Shown: positions 16,985-26,444 of the stretch, piece by piece
How the letters are laid out: each line of letters begins with the position of its first letter
Position numbering within the stretch: the first letter of the stretch is position 1
NCBI GenBank assembly: GCA_003160215.1
Contig: PLQW01000106.1
Location: 1-36,043, forward strand
Origin: Acidobacteriaceae bacterium
GTDB taxonomy: Bacteria; Acidobacteriota; Terriglobia; Terriglobales; Acidobacteriaceae
Direction: 5' to 3'
Length of the DNA stretch: 36,043 nt
Notes under the pieces: model-generated
The model's database searches: none
The model's input: the letters and a program-made list of their open reading frames with translations, nothing else
What the model was told of the DNA's origin: nothing
Program-made: the position numbers and the translations under genes

Positions 16985-18334
16985 ATGCACATGAGCCAGA
17001 AGATTACCGCGCTCATCGCGTGCGTGTTGCTTGCCGCGGTGGCATCGCAAGCGCAAGCCATGCCGCCCGCGCAGGCCGCGTCACCGGGCACCATCAATGG
17101 GCAATCGCCAGCCGCCACGGTTTCGTTAACGCTTGCCGATGCTCTGGCGCGCGCTCGGGCCAACAGTCCGCAGTTTCAGGCGGCACTCACTCAACTGGGG
17201 ATCGCTCGCGAAGATCGCGTGCAGGCGCGGGCGGCGCTGCTCCCGGGCGTGGACTATAACAACAGCTTCATCTACACAGAGGGTAATGGCACATCTACAG
17301 GAAGGTTCATCGCCAACAACGGTCCGCACGAGTACATCAGCCAGGGCGCCGTGCAGCAAGCGGTTGGCTTGGGACAATTCGCAGATTACCGGCGCGCTGC
17401 CGCCGCGCAAGCGCTGGCCCGAGCCAGGGCCGAGATCGCAGCCCGTGGCTTGACGGTGACCGTGGTGCGGGAATTCTATGGATTGCTGGCTGCGCAGGGA
17501 AAAACGCAGAGCACGCAGGCGGCTACCGACGAGGCCCTGCACTTCCTCGACAACAGCCGCAAACTGGAGCAGGGCGGGGAAGTTGCTCACTCCGACGTTA
17601 TCAAGGCGCGAATCCAAGCCAACGATCAGCAGCGCGCCCTGCAGGATGCGAAGCTTAACGAGCAGAACGCGCGGCTAACTCTCGCGGTCTTACTGTTCCC
17701 GAATTTCTTTCAGGACTTCTCCCTTGTGGACGATCTTGCGGCTACGCCAGCCTTGCTGCCGATTGCCGAGGTGCAACAGATGGCGCAGAAGAACAATCCC
17801 GAGCTGAGCGCTGCCTTCGCCGCACTTGAGGTTGCCAACCATGAAGTCACGGTCGCGCGCGCGGGACATCTGCCAACTCTGGTACTCGATTACTTCTACG
17901 GTATCGACGCAAACCATTTTGCCGTCAGCACAGACGGCATCCGGAACCTGGGCTACTCGGCCGCTGCCACCCTCAACATTCCGGTGTGGCACTGGGGCGC
18001 GATTGAGAGCAAGGTGAAACAAGCTGAGTTACAACGCCACCAGGCACAAGTGGAGCTGAGTGCAGCGCAGCGTCAGGCGATCGCCGATTTGCAATCGTTC
18101 TACTCCGAAGCCGAGACCGCGCGCGGCCAACTGGATACGTTACGTAACTCCGCCGAGCTCGCGGCCGATAGCTTGCGACTCACCAACTTGCGTTACCAGG
18201 CGGGCGAGGCCATCGCGCTGGAAGTGGTGGACGCGCAGAACACCCTGACGCAGGCGCGCAATAATTATCGCGATGGCGAGGCGCGCTACCACGTGGCCAT
18301 CGCCAACCTGCAGACGCTGACAGGGGCATTCTAA
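16985..18334 (+). CDS. TolC-family outer-membrane efflux protein
   Basis: About 449 residues with a signal peptide (KITALIACVLLAAVASQAQA), followed by the repeated four-helix OEP layout. SLTLADALARARANSPQ and NNPELSAAFAALEVANHEV mark the two structural repeats, and the end VVDAQNTLTQARNNYRDGEARYHVAIANL is typical, given here only as far as VVDAQNTLTQARNNY. It forms the trimeric outer-membrane tunnel for the pump encoded downstream. Two ATGs fit GAGGG at 16976-16980: 16985 (short spacing) and 16991 (MSQKITAL, spacing 10). The adaptor gene starts two bases after its stop. Confidence 0.92.
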   Translation: MHMSQKITALIACVLLAAVASQAQAMPPAQAASPGTINGQSPAATVSLTLADALARARANSPQFQAALTQLGIAREDRVQARAALLPGVDYNNSFIYTEGNGTSTGRFIANNGPHEYISQGAVQQAVGLGQFADYRRAAAAQALARARAEIAARGLTVTVVREFYGLLAAQGKTQSTQAATDEALHFLDNSRKLEQGGEVAHSDVIKARIQANDQQRALQDAKLNEQNARLTLAVLLFPNFFQDFSLVDDLAATPALLPIAEVQQMAQKNNPELSAAFAALEVANHEVTVARAGHLPTLVLDYFYGIDANHFAVSTDGIRNLGYSAAATLNIPVWHWGAIESKVKQAELQRHQAQVELSAAQRQAIADLQSFYSEAETARGQLDTLRNSAELAADSLRLTNLRYQAGEAIALEVVDAQNTLTQARNNYRDGEARYHVAIANLQTLTGAF

Positions 18335-18336
18335 CC

Positions 18337-19635
18337 ATGAAATCACCACGCATTTCCAACGCGCTGATGCCCTTACTGCTTCTCGTCCCTGTCTTTGCAA
18401 TGCTGGTGTCCTGTTCGAAGAAGCCAGAGGAAACCGAACCGGTGGTCACGGTGCAGACCGCAGTCGCGCAACGCGGCACAATCCAGCAGGTCATCGGCGC
18501 TGAAGCTGTTCTGTTTCCGCGCGACCAGGCGGCCATCACTCCGAAAGTCGTCGCGCCAGTAAGAACGTTTTACGTGAATCGCGGCAGTCGTGTGCAGCGC
18601 GGCCAGGTCCTCGCCGTGCTGGAGAACCGCGATCTCGCCGCTGCCGAGGTCGAGAACAAGGGCACGTACGAACAGGCGCAGGCGACCTACGGGCTTGAGA
18701 CCTCGTCCGCTTTGCCTGAAGAATGGCAGAAGGCTGAACTTGATCTGAAGACGGCGAAGGAATCGTACGACGCGCAGCAGAAGGTTTATGACAGCCGCCG
18801 CGTTCTCTTCCAGCAGGGCGCTCTCCCACGCAAGCAGTTGGACGAGTCGGCGGTTGCGCTGATCCAAGCCAAGGCGCAATACGAAATGGCCGAGAAGCAT
18901 CTTTCGGCCCTGCAATCGGCGGGCAAGCAGCAGCAGATGAAGGGGGCGCGGGGACAGCTTACGTCGGCTAAAGGCAAGTACGAGGGCGCAGCCGCGCAGC
19001 TTGCTTACACGGAGATTCGCAGCCCAATCAATGGCGTAGTCACCGATCGCCCGAGTTATCCCGGCGAGACGCCTCCGCCCGGCACTCCGCTGCTGACCAT
19101 CATGGACACTTCATCGGTAATCGCACATGCGCACATTCCGCAGAATGATGCCGCGGTACTCAAGCTGGGCGATGCCGCGACGGTCACCGGGCCGGGGCTT
19201 GGCGCGGCGAGTGTGATCGGCAAAGTGACGCAGGTCAGTCCCGCGCTCGATCCCAACAGCACCACTGTCGAAGTATGGATCGAGGCCACAAATCCGGACG
19301 GACGCCTACGTCCGGGCACGACCGTGAACGTTCAAATGGTGGCGCAAACTCTTAACGATGCCGTCGTGGTCCCGGCATCCGCACTGCTGAAGACGCCGGA
19401 AGGCGAAACCACGGTCATGATCGTCAGCAATGACCGTGCTCATCCCGTATCGGTGGAAACGGGCATCCGCCAGGGCGATCGCGTGCAGATCGCCAAAGGC
19501 CTGAGCGGCGGCGAGACGGTCATTGTAAGTGGCGCGTACGGTTTGCCCGACAACACGAGAGTGAAAATTGCGGAACCCGCAGCGCCAGCGAACTCCGGGA
19601 AGTCCGAGCCCCAAAAAGACGCAGGAAAGGACTGA
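18337..19635 (+). CDS. RND efflux periplasmic adaptor lipoprotein (HlyD/MFP family)
   Basis: A 432-residue membrane-fusion protein linking the inner-membrane pump to the TolC-like tunnel. The signal peptide ends in lipobox LVSC (Cys26), so it should be lipid-anchored. A biotinyl-lipoyl-like half motif (VRTFYVNRGSRVQRGQVLAVLE) lies about residues 72-92. A long Ala/Gln/Lys-rich alpha hairpin follows (about 100-210), then the second lipoyl half (AYTEIRSPINGVV) and a beta-barrel domain with PGTTVNVQM. Length and order are normal for the family. It follows the TolC-like gene by two bases and the pump gene starts just after its stop. Confidence 0.93.
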   Translation: MKSPRISNALMPLLLLVPVFAMLVSCSKKPEETEPVVTVQTAVAQRGTIQQVIGAEAVLFPRDQAAITPKVVAPVRTFYVNRGSRVQRGQVLAVLENRDLAAAEVENKGTYEQAQATYGLETSSALPEEWQKAELDLKTAKESYDAQQKVYDSRRVLFQQGALPRKQLDESAVALIQAKAQYEMAEKHLSALQSAGKQQQMKGARGQLTSAKGKYEGAAAQLAYTEIRSPINGVVTDRPSYPGETPPPGTPLLTIMDTSSVIAHAHIPQNDAAVLKLGDAATVTGPGLGAASVIGKVTQVSPALDPNSTTVEVWIEATNPDGRLRPGTTVNVQMVAQTLNDAVVVPASALLKTPEGETTVMIVSNDRAHPVSVETGIRQGDRVQIAKGLSGGETVIVSGAYGLPDNTRVKIAEPAAPANSGKSEPQKDAGKD

Positions 19636-19636
19636 G

Positions 19637-22600
19637 GTGAGCTCGAATCTGAAATCCTGGTTTCAGCGTCTGCGCACCACCGGTCCGTCCGACGAGCGAT
19701 ACTGGTTCACGCGCTATGCGAAATCGCTGATCTTTCTCATCCTCGTTCTGGTGATGGCCGGGGCCTATCTCGCCTTTACCATTCCGATCTCGGTCTTTCC
19801 ATCCACCGATTTCCCGCGTGTCGTTATTGGCGTAGACAACGGGGTGATGCCGATCGACCAGATGATGGTCACCATCACGCGCCCCATCGAGGAGTCGGTA
19901 AACAGTGTGCCCGGATTACAGCAGGTCCGCTCCATAACCAGTCGCGGCTCGGCTGAAGTGGACCTCTTCTTCGACTGGCATGTCGATATGGTTACCACGC
20001 TGCAACTGGTGGACGCGTCGCTTTCCCGCATTCGCGCCCAGTTGCCAGCGACGGCGGTCATCCAGGCGCATCGTCTGAACTTCGCCAGCTTTCCCATTCT
20101 CGGCTATAGCCTGACTTCCGACACGGTGCCGCAAACGCAGCTCTGGACGATGGCAACCTATGATCTGAAGCCGCGCCTCAATCGCCTCGATGGCGTAGCT
20201 GCTGTGGTTGTCCAAGGCGGACAGGAGCCGGAGTTTCATATCGCTCCCGATCCCGCAAGATTGTTAACGGCCAACGTGACTGTCACCGACATACTCGAGG
20301 CAGTCCGGCGAACGAACCTCATTGATTCGCCTGGCCTGCTGCAAGAGAACCACCAGCTTTATCTGGCGTTGGTGGACGGGCAGGTGAAAGATCCGGCGCA
20401 ACTTTCGCAAATCGTAATCAAGACGACGCAGACGGGAATTCCAGTCCGCATTGGCGACGTGGCCAGCGTAGCGCCGGGCGTGAAGCCGGTGTACACCATC
20501 GTCAGCGCGAACGGAAAGCCGGCGGTGCTGCTCAACATCGACCGGCAGCCCGACAGCAACACGGTCGCAGTCGCAGACGAAGTGCACGCGGAGATCGCCC
20601 GCATTCGCCAGTCGTTGCCGCCGGGAATCCACATTGAGCCGTTCTACGATCAGTCGGAGATCGTTACCGCATCCATCAGAAGCGTGCGCGACGCCATCCT
20701 CATAGGCATCATTCTGGCGTCGATCATCGTGGTCCTGTTCCTGAGCGACTGGGGGGCCTCGGCGGTGGCCGCGCTGGTCATCCCGGTGACAGTGCTTATT
20801 ACATTCATCGCCCTCAAGCTCCTGGGCGAGAGCTTCAACCTGATGACGCTGGGCGGGCTGGCCGCTGCGGTAGGCCTGGTGATTGATGACGCCATCGTCG
20901 TGGTCGAGAACGTCGCTCTTCACCGCGCCGCCGGGCAGGGCAGGATCGAAGCCGTTCACAGTGCCTTGAGCGAAATCACCGCGCCGCTCATTGGCTCGAC
21001 GATTACGCCCATTGTGGTTTTTCTGCCGCTGATTGCGATCGGCGGTGTGACTGGCGTGTTCTTTCGCGCGCTGGCCATCACCGTTGCCGCGTCGCTGCTG
21101 ACGTCCCTCGGACTGGCGCTGACCTTGACGCCGACCCTCAGCCAGTTTTTCGTTCGGCAGAAACATGTCGATAGCGTTCCCCGCGAAGATTTCGGCGAGT
21201 GGGAAAAGCTTCTCGCCGCGGAAGAAGCCGCGCTGAGCGGCCGCTTCCGGCGGGTGATCGAGTTCTACGAACGTGCGCTGGGTCTTGCGCTGGATCGCCC
21301 AAGGTGGATTGCAGTCTTTTCCGCGGTGCTGGTGGTTGCATCCTTCTTCTGCTACAAAGCGCTCGGGTCGGACTTGTTGCCGGCGATGGACGAGGGCGGC
21401 TTCGTGCTCGACTATCTCACTCCCGCGGGCACATCGCTCGAGGAGAGCAACCGCATGCTCAGCCATATTGAGCGCATGCTTCGGCAGGTTCCCGAGATCG
21501 AAAGTTTCTCGCGACGCACTGGTCTGGAACTCGGGCTTGCCGCGGTTACCGAAGCGAACCGGGGCGATTTTGCGGTGAAGCTGAAAAACAAGCGCAGCCG
21601 CAGCGTAGACGAGATCACGGAAGAGCTGCGGGCCGAGATCAAGGAAAAAGAACCCGCCATCGAGGTCGAGTTCGTGCAGGTATTGCAAGACATGATCGGC
21701 GATCTGTCGAATGCGCCCGAGCCGATCCAGATCAAGCTGTTCTCGCCCGACGCCGCGCTCTTGAGTCAGTGGGCGCCGCGCATCGGCGATGCCATCGAAA
21801 AAGTGCAGGGCGTGGTGGACCTTCGGAACGGGATTGAAAACACCATCAGCGGACCGGCGACGGTCTTTCGGGTGGACCCGACGGTAGCCGCGCGTGCGGG
21901 TTTCACTCCGGAAGAAGTGGCGATCGACGCTTCCGCCATCCTCGAAGGCGAACCCGCAGCCACGCCGGTGATCGCACAAGAAATGGCTTATACCATTCGC
22001 GTGCGCTATCCCGAGACAAACCGTAGTTCGCTGGCTGAGATGAGCAACACGTTGCTGAACAGCGCGAGTGGGCACACCGCGACCTTAGGCACACTTGCCA
22101 ACATCACCCAGGTGCCGGGACAAACGGAAATTCGCCGCGAGAACCTGCAGCGCGAGGTGGCCGTCACCGCGCGCCTGGAAAAACGCGACCTGGGCAGCGG
22201 TATGGCAGCCGTGCAGAAGGTGGTTGACGGCCTGCATGTGCCGTCGTCCATCCGCGTGATCTACGGGGGGACCTACGCGGAGCAGCAGCAATCGTTCCAT
22301 GACCTGATGCTCGTGCTGGTCCTTGCCATCCTGCTGGTGTTTCTGGTGCTGCTCTTCGAATTTCGCACGCTGGCAGCGCCGCTGGCGATTTTGTCCTCGG
22401 CGCTGCTCTCCACCTCAGGCGTATTTCTGGCGCTGCTCATAACCCGCACCACGTTCAACATCGCGTCGTTTATGGGATTGATTATGGTGATCGGCATTGT
22501 CGCGAAGAATGGCATTCTGCTGCTCGACGCCGACCAGCGTTTTCGCGCCGCAAATTACTCCGCGCACGACGCCATGATCCAGGCAGGCCGTCGCCGTTTG

Positions 22601-22816
22601 CGTCCGATTGTGATGACGGCCATGGCCGCCGCCGCCGGCATGCTGCCCTTGGCCTTGGCACTTGGTGCGGGTTCGCAGATGCTGCAACCGCTGGCCATCG
22701 CCGTAATTGGCGGCATCACCATTTCGATGGTGCTCTCGCTGATCATCACTCCCGCTGTTCACTTTTACTTGAGCCACGAAGCCAGCCATACCGAAGCCAA
22801 AGAGGAGAAACAATGA
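19637..22816 (+). CDS. RND-family efflux pump permease (AcrB/HAE type)
   Basis: A 1059-residue proton-driven inner-membrane transporter. GTG 19637 is preferred: GGAAAGG lies upstream, it follows the adaptor stop by one base, and an earlier in-frame start would overlap the adaptor. TM1 (about 30-50) is followed by the porter loop, TM2-6, a second large loop (about 565-850) and TM8-12. The proton-relay pair in TM4 is GLVIDDAIVVVENV, with Asp417 and Asp418 and no Gly as in CzcA-type metal pumps, so a multidrug or organic-substrate pump is likelier. GRRRLRPIVMTAMAA near the C-terminus is also typical. The TGA overlaps the next ATG. Confidence 0.93.
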   Translation: MSSNLKSWFQRLRTTGPSDERYWFTRYAKSLIFLILVLVMAGAYLAFTIPISVFPSTDFPRVVIGVDNGVMPIDQMMVTITRPIEESVNSVPGLQQVRSITSRGSAEVDLFFDWHVDMVTTLQLVDASLSRIRAQLPATAVIQAHRLNFASFPILGYSLTSDTVPQTQLWTMATYDLKPRLNRLDGVAAVVVQGGQEPEFHIAPDPARLLTANVTVTDILEAVRRTNLIDSPGLLQENHQLYLALVDGQVKDPAQLSQIVIKTTQTGIPVRIGDVASVAPGVKPVYTIVSANGKPAVLLNIDRQPDSNTVAVADEVHAEIARIRQSLPPGIHIEPFYDQSEIVTASIRSVRDAILIGIILASIIVVLFLSDWGASAVAALVIPVTVLITFIALKLLGESFNLMTLGGLAAAVGLVIDDAIVVVENVALHRAAGQGRIEAVHSALSEITAPLIGSTITPIVVFLPLIAIGGVTGVFFRALAITVAASLLTSLGLALTLTPTLSQFFVRQKHVDSVPREDFGEWEKLLAAEEAALSGRFRRVIEFYERALGLALDRPRWIAVFSAVLVVASFFCYKALGSDLLPAMDEGGFVLDYLTPAGTSLEESNRMLSHIERMLRQVPEIESFSRRTGLELGLAAVTEANRGDFAVKLKNKRSRSVDEITEELRAEIKEKEPAIEVEFVQVLQDMIGDLSNAPEPIQIKLFSPDAALLSQWAPRIGDAIEKVQGVVDLRNGIENTISGPATVFRVDPTVAARAGFTPEEVAIDASAILEGEPAATPVIAQEMAYTIRVRYPETNRSSLAEMSNTLLNSASGHTATLGTLANITQVPGQTEIRRENLQREVAVTARLEKRDLGSGMAAVQKVVDGLHVPSSIRVIYGGTYAEQQQSFHDLMLVLVLAILLVFLVLLFEFRTLAAPLAILSSALLSTSGVFLALLITRTTFNIASFMGLIMVIGIVAKNGILLLDADQRFRAANYSAHDAMIQAGRRRLRPIVMTAMAAAAGMLPLALALGAGSQMLQPLAIAVIGGITISMVLSLIITPAVHFYLSHEASHTEAKEEKQ

Positions 22817-23826
22817 AACGAGTTGTCGCACTGTTCTTCGCGGCCGCCCTACTGGCCGCCGTCCCAGCGCTTGCACAGAAACAATACAAGGTAGTCAATC
22901 ACGTCAAGCTAGGTGGCGACGGCGGTTGGGACTACCTTTATTTCGACAAGGATGGCCAGCGCCTCTTCATCACGCGGGGAAGTCACGTGATGGTGGTCGA
23001 CGCGAATACCCTGAAAGTGAGCGGCGACATTCCCGATCTCTCGGGCATTCACGGGGTCGCTCTCGCGCCGGAGCTGGGCCGCGGCTTCGTCAGCAATGGT
23101 GGAGATAACAGTGTTGCCATCTTCGACCTGAAGACGCTCAAGAAACTGGACAGCGTGAAGGTTGGCGAGCGCCCGGACGCGATACTCTACGATCCGTTCA
23201 CCAAGCATGTGTTCACCTTTAACGCCCGCAGCAAGGATTCGACCGTGGTAGACGCTGCCAGCGGCAAGGTGGTTGGCACCGTGCTTCTCGGCGGTAAACC
23301 TGAGTTTGCGGTCAGCGACGGCAACGGTAAGGTGTACGCCAATATTGAAGACAAGAGCGAGATCGTCGCGATCGATGCCACCAAGCTCTCCGTGTTGAAT
23401 CGCTGGTCGCTGAGTCCGTGCCAGGAGCCCAGCGCTCTGGCGTTCGACGTAACGCACCATCGCCTCTTCGCCGGATGCGACAACAAGATGATGGCTGTCG
23501 TGGACTCCGACACCGGCAAAGTCGTCACCACCGTGCCGATAGGGGCCGGAGTGGATGCAGGCCGATTCAATCCCAATACGCAGGAAGTATTCATGTCCTG
23601 CGGCGGTGACGGCGTGCTGACCATCATCCACGAAGACAGTCCCGACAAGTACACGGTCACGCAGAATTTGGCTACCGCCAAGGGCGCGCGCACCATGGCC
23701 ATGGACTACGCGAGCAATATCGCCTATCTCGTGACCGCGCAGCGCGAGGCTACGCCACCTGCTCCGGGACAGAGACCGGCAATGGTTCCAGGCAGCTTCG
23801 AGCTGATTGTGGTGAAGGCGGAATAA
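22813..23826 (+). CDS. Exported YVTN/YncE-like beta-propeller protein
   Basis: A 337-residue protein with a clear signal peptide (MKRVVALFFAAALLAAVPALA) and about seven beta-propeller blades. These carry recurring patterns such as VMVVDANTLKV, VAIFDLKTLKKLDSV, STVVDAASGKVVGTV and MAVVDSDTGKVVTTV. It likely folds as a periplasmic seven-bladed propeller. Such proteins bind ligands or partners; an enzyme activity is not evident. Its ATG overlaps the pump stop as ATGA, so it is part of the efflux operon and translationally coupled. A role in substrate capture or pump assembly is inference. Confidence 0.85.
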   Translation: MKRVVALFFAAALLAAVPALAQKQYKVVNHVKLGGDGGWDYLYFDKDGQRLFITRGSHVMVVDANTLKVSGDIPDLSGIHGVALAPELGRGFVSNGGDNSVAIFDLKTLKKLDSVKVGERPDAILYDPFTKHVFTFNARSKDSTVVDAASGKVVGTVLLGGKPEFAVSDGNGKVYANIEDKSEIVAIDATKLSVLNRWSLSPCQEPSALAFDVTHHRLFAGCDNKMMAVVDSDTGKVVTTVPIGAGVDAGRFNPNTQEVFMSCGGDGVLTIIHEDSPDKYTVTQNLATAKGARTMAMDYASNIAYLVTAQREATPPAPGQRPAMVPGSFELIVVKAE

Positions 23827-23832
23827 GTCTCG

Positions 23833-23853
23833 CGATGCGGGAGTATCGCATCG
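23833..23853. terminator. Hairpin between convergent genes
   Basis: CGATGCG, loop GGAGTAT, CGCATCG: a perfect 7-bp stem just after the efflux operon and before the 3' end of the convergent protease gene. There is no U-run, so it may end transcription only weakly or stabilise the message. Confidence 0.45.
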
Positions 23854-23886
23854 TGGGATTAATACCTTAACTTACTTACTCTCAAT

Positions 23887-24654
23887 TTAGGCGCTCTTGT
23901 AGGCGCCGTAAGCAAGGAGGTGGGACACAGCGTGGCAGACCATGGCTGCTTCCAATCCGTAGCGCCAGTAAAGGTAGCCGACAACGACTCCAAACACCGC
24001 GCCGCCTGCAATCACGCTTGCGATCGCGATACCGGTGAGATGCCCGAGCAGGATGCGAGTTGTTGGCAGATGGCCTGCTCCGAAGATTGCAGCGCTGACC
24101 ACGATTGCTGCCCAGACCACACCAGACGAGGGTTGGCCGGAAGACTTTTGCAAGAAGCGCCAGCCTGACCACACCAACAACGTCATCAAGCCCCAGCGCA
24201 TGAAGATCTCTTCCGTGATGCCGCCGTATAATACAGCCGCCAGCAGCGATCGGGGACTGTGTATCTCAAAGATCAGACCATGAGAGGTGAAATACCACGG
24301 AATTATGGCCACGGTCAACCCGCCGAGGAGGCCGGGCAAGAGCTGTGGACGCAGTGCTGCTCCCAAGGATCGGCCCGTGACCAAAGCCTCGAAGACCGGT
24401 GCGCGCAAACCGACTCTCGAAGCAAACACTGCGCCACACCAAACGAAAAGCGCCAGCAATACACCAGCCTGCGCAGACGCGGCGAGCGAGGCCACCCAAA
24501 CAGGCACCCGCAAGGGGCTACGTGGAGGATGCTGCGATATGAGAACCGGCAGCATTATGAACATCACGGCAAGAACGCCGATCATGCCGGCGATCCATAT
24601 TGCTCCACCCAGTTTCCACTTGGATGTGTTGGCAACGAAAGCCATCGTCTGCAC
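23887..24654 (-). CDS. CPBP-family intramembrane metalloprotease (CAAX/Abi-like)
   Basis: A 255-residue multi-spanning protein with the CPBP motifs. Motif 1 is GGITEEIFMRWG (Glu148, Glu149, Arg153), motif 2 FGAGHLP (His195), and motif 3 HAVSHLLAY (His241, His245). These residues bind the metal and water inside the membrane. Bacterial members act on membrane-anchored peptides or precursors; the substrate here is unknown. The GTG start at 24654 has GGAGGG eight bases upstream; ATG 24645 is an alternative. It follows the DinB-like gene on the minus strand with a 27-bp gap, so they may be co-transcribed. Confidence 0.85.
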   Translation of the reverse strand: MQTMAFVANTSKWKLGGAIWIAGMIGVLAVMFIMLPVLISQHPPRSPLRVPVWVASLAASAQAGVLLALFVWCGAVFASRVGLRAPVFEALVTGRSLGAALRPQLLPGLLGGLTVAIIPWYFTSHGLIFEIHSPRSLLAAVLYGGITEEIFMRWGLMTLLVWSGWRFLQKSSGQPSSGVVWAAIVVSAAIFGAGHLPTTRILLGHLTGIAIASVIAGGAVFGVVVGYLYWRYGLEAAMVCHAVSHLLAYGAYKSA

Positions 24655-24681
24655 TTCGCCGACCCTCCGTTTTCACTCTCC

Positions 24682-25221
24682 CTAAGGTTTTTTGGCGCTG
24701 GGCGGCAACAGATTGTTCAATCGTAAATACATCGCCGCGGCGCTGTAATGGTCGGCCCAACCCGTGGCCAGGTAGATGAGGGCCGCTGCGCGAGGGCCGC
24801 TGTGCCCACCGTACAGCTCCACCTGCGTGTCAAGCGTCGAATCGTCTGCCTTGGCCAGGACCTGCTCGCAGTAAGCGAACGAATCCTTCATGGCCTTGGT
24901 CAGCATATCTTTGGAATCGCTCTCACTCAGTTTCAACTCACGCGGCGGCTCACCGGCGACGCGCGCGCAAAGAGAGTTATTGGATTCCGTGACGTGAATG
25001 ACAAGGTGCGCGAAGCTCATTTGTTGCGGCGTTGGACGGTAGCTGTACTTATCGGCAGGCATTTCGTCGGCGGCGCCGATAAGGTTTTTCGACTGCCGTT
25101 CTTCCAATTGCCGCACCGTGCTGACTACCGGGTTGGTCGTGTTCTGGGCCGGTGCCTTGGACTGTGCGATCGCGACGGTCGCGGTCGCCAATATCAGGGC
25201 TGCGATGGTTATGCGTTTCAT
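24682..25221 (-). CDS. DinB-like protein with signal peptide
   Basis: 179 residues. The ATG at 25221 is preferred over an upstream in-frame start because GGGGGAG precedes it and a signal peptide (MKRITIAALILATATVAIA) follows. The body is a DinB four-helix bundle: SFAHLVIHVTESN and GWADHYSAAAMYLRLNNLLPPS contain the His residues that usually bind a metal in this superfamily. DinB proteins include thiol transferases and DNA-damage-induced proteins; exported ones are common in Acidobacteria and lack a known function. Confidence 0.82.
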   Translation of the reverse strand: MKRITIAALILATATVAIAQSKAPAQNTTNPVVSTVRQLEERQSKNLIGAADEMPADKYSYRPTPQQMSFAHLVIHVTESNNSLCARVAGEPPRELKLSESDSKDMLTKAMKDSFAYCEQVLAKADDSTLDTQVELYGGHSGPRAAALIYLATGWADHYSAAAMYLRLNNLLPPSAKKP

Positions 25222-25301
25222 GTCTCCCCCACACTCAAGAAGATTGGGAAAGCATACCTCATTTAAGAGCTTGCCCCGCAAAATGTTGCGTTGTGGAGTA
25301 G

Positions 25302-25997
25302 TCAGTCGACCGGGCGCTGCTGCATCAAGCGCAGCAACTCGAGCCCCGCCTGCTCGGGATCACCGAGTTTGAAGCCATTTTGCAGCAGAACGGTGGATGC
25401 CTTGGGCGCCAGTGATTTCAGCGAAGCCGCCACGCTGTCCGCTGGCAGAGAAGAGCTGTCCGGACCGAGTACGATGTAGTCAACTTTCGCGGCGCTCAAC
25501 AGCGTCTTGGCGTCATGCATCCTGCAAGTGGACAACACCTCGTATCCATGATGCTGGAGCAGAGTTCTCACAAACGCACAAAGGTCAGGCGATTGGTCCA
25601 CGAAGAGCACCAAGGGGCCAGCAGGGGCGCTGCCGGTGTTGGAGACAGCAGGCTCCTTGAGAAAAGAGACGATGGCTTCCTCCTCCGAATCGTAGATGCG
25701 GAAGATGGTGGTGAGCTTGGTCAGTCGCAGCAGGTTGCTGAGGAACGGTGGAGGAGCGGCCAGACGCAGGTCGCCGCCGCGGTTTCGGGTGTGCGAAAGG
25801 AACCGCACCAGCAAGCCCATGCCAGTGCTGTCCACGCGGGTCACCTCGCCAGCCTGCACGACGATACGCGTGGACTCGAGTAAGCCGCGGTTGATGCACG
25901 CTTCGAGGATAGTAATTTCTTCGCCGGTGACGATTCGGCCGACGCACTTGATCACAAATACTCTGCCGCAATGGCGTGAATCCAGAGACAGTGACAT
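25302..25997 (-). CDS. STAS domain fused to a degenerate receiver domain
   Basis: 231 residues. The N-terminal STAS (anti-sigma-antagonist) domain occupies about 1-115, with RVDSTGMGLLVRFL (54-67) carrying the phosphorylatable D-S-T-G site. After a short linker, residues 128-229 follow the receiver pattern VLFVDQSPDLCAFVRTLL...GYEV. The second acidic residue is Gln135, and the phospho-acceptor position in YIVLGPDSS is Gly178, so phosphotransfer is unlikely. It may relay partner-switching signals through an unphosphorylated scaffold. The SD is AGGAG with seven-base spacing. An RsbW-like kinase is encoded 4 kb away (29851-30300). Confidence 0.8.
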   Translation of the reverse strand: MSLSLDSRHCGRVFVIKCVGRIVTGEEITILEACINRGLLESTRIVVQAGEVTRVDSTGMGLLVRFLSHTRNRGGDLRLAAPPPFLSNLLRLTKLTTIFRIYDSEEEAIVSFLKEPAVSNTGSAPAGPLVLFVDQSPDLCAFVRTLLQHHGYEVLSTCRMHDAKTLLSAAKVDYIVLGPDSSSLPADSVAASLKSLAPKASTVLLQNGFKLGDPEQAGLELLRLMQQRPVD

Positions 25998-26141
25998 GCG
26001 TATTCTCCTACCCTGAGCGGTCTTTTTAGTGCTCGATCATATTTCGAACACGAAGAAAGCCTGCGGCGAACACTCTATCACCCCATCCAAGGGCGCCTCG
26101 ACGGTTTGACCATCAGCGGAGCACAGCACGGAAAGTTCCGT

Positions 26142-26396
26142 TCAGGAGGGAGGGGGCTGCGGCAGAGATTCGGCGCTGGCCGGCTGGTTGGTAGCGGCAA
26201 GCTGATAAGACTTCGCGGGTGCCTGCTTTTCTTCCAGCTCGATCTTTAGCATCTCGCTTTCAAGCTGGCGCTTAAAATCGTTACTCATCCGCTGGAATTG
26301 CGCCATGTACTTGGCGATCTGCCGGGCGATCTCCGGCAGCTTCTTGGGGCCGAAGATCACTAGGGCCAGCAACAGAATGAAGAGAATGTCGGGCAT
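26142..26396 (-). CDS. TatA/TatB-type translocase subunit (TatB-like)
   Basis: About 84 residues. A short N-terminal membrane helix (ILFILLLALVIFGPKKLPEIA) is followed by an amphipathic helix and a charged tail, the standard Tat architecture with the FGPKKLPE hinge. The helix and tail (IAKYMAQFQRMSNDFKRQLE) are longer than in TatA and look TatB-like. Tat proteins export folded, often cofactor-bearing proteins. ATG 26396 is preferred over TTG 26405. It follows the TatA-type gene by 48 bp. No tatC is nearby. Confidence 0.85.
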   Translation of the reverse strand: MPDILFILLLALVIFGPKKLPEIARQIAKYMAQFQRMSNDFKRQLESEMLKIELEEKQAPAKSYQLAATNQPASAESLPQPPPS

Positions 26397-26444
26397 GAGA
26401 AGCAAGCCTAGGCATGCGTGGCAGTCAAGACGCCGTAGTTCCTA

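Noticed and set aside
20264..22075. 603-codon open frame on the minus strand
   Set aside because: It is fully antisense to the RND pump gene and is His/Arg/Gln-rich, as expected from a mirror frame of a GC-rich gene.
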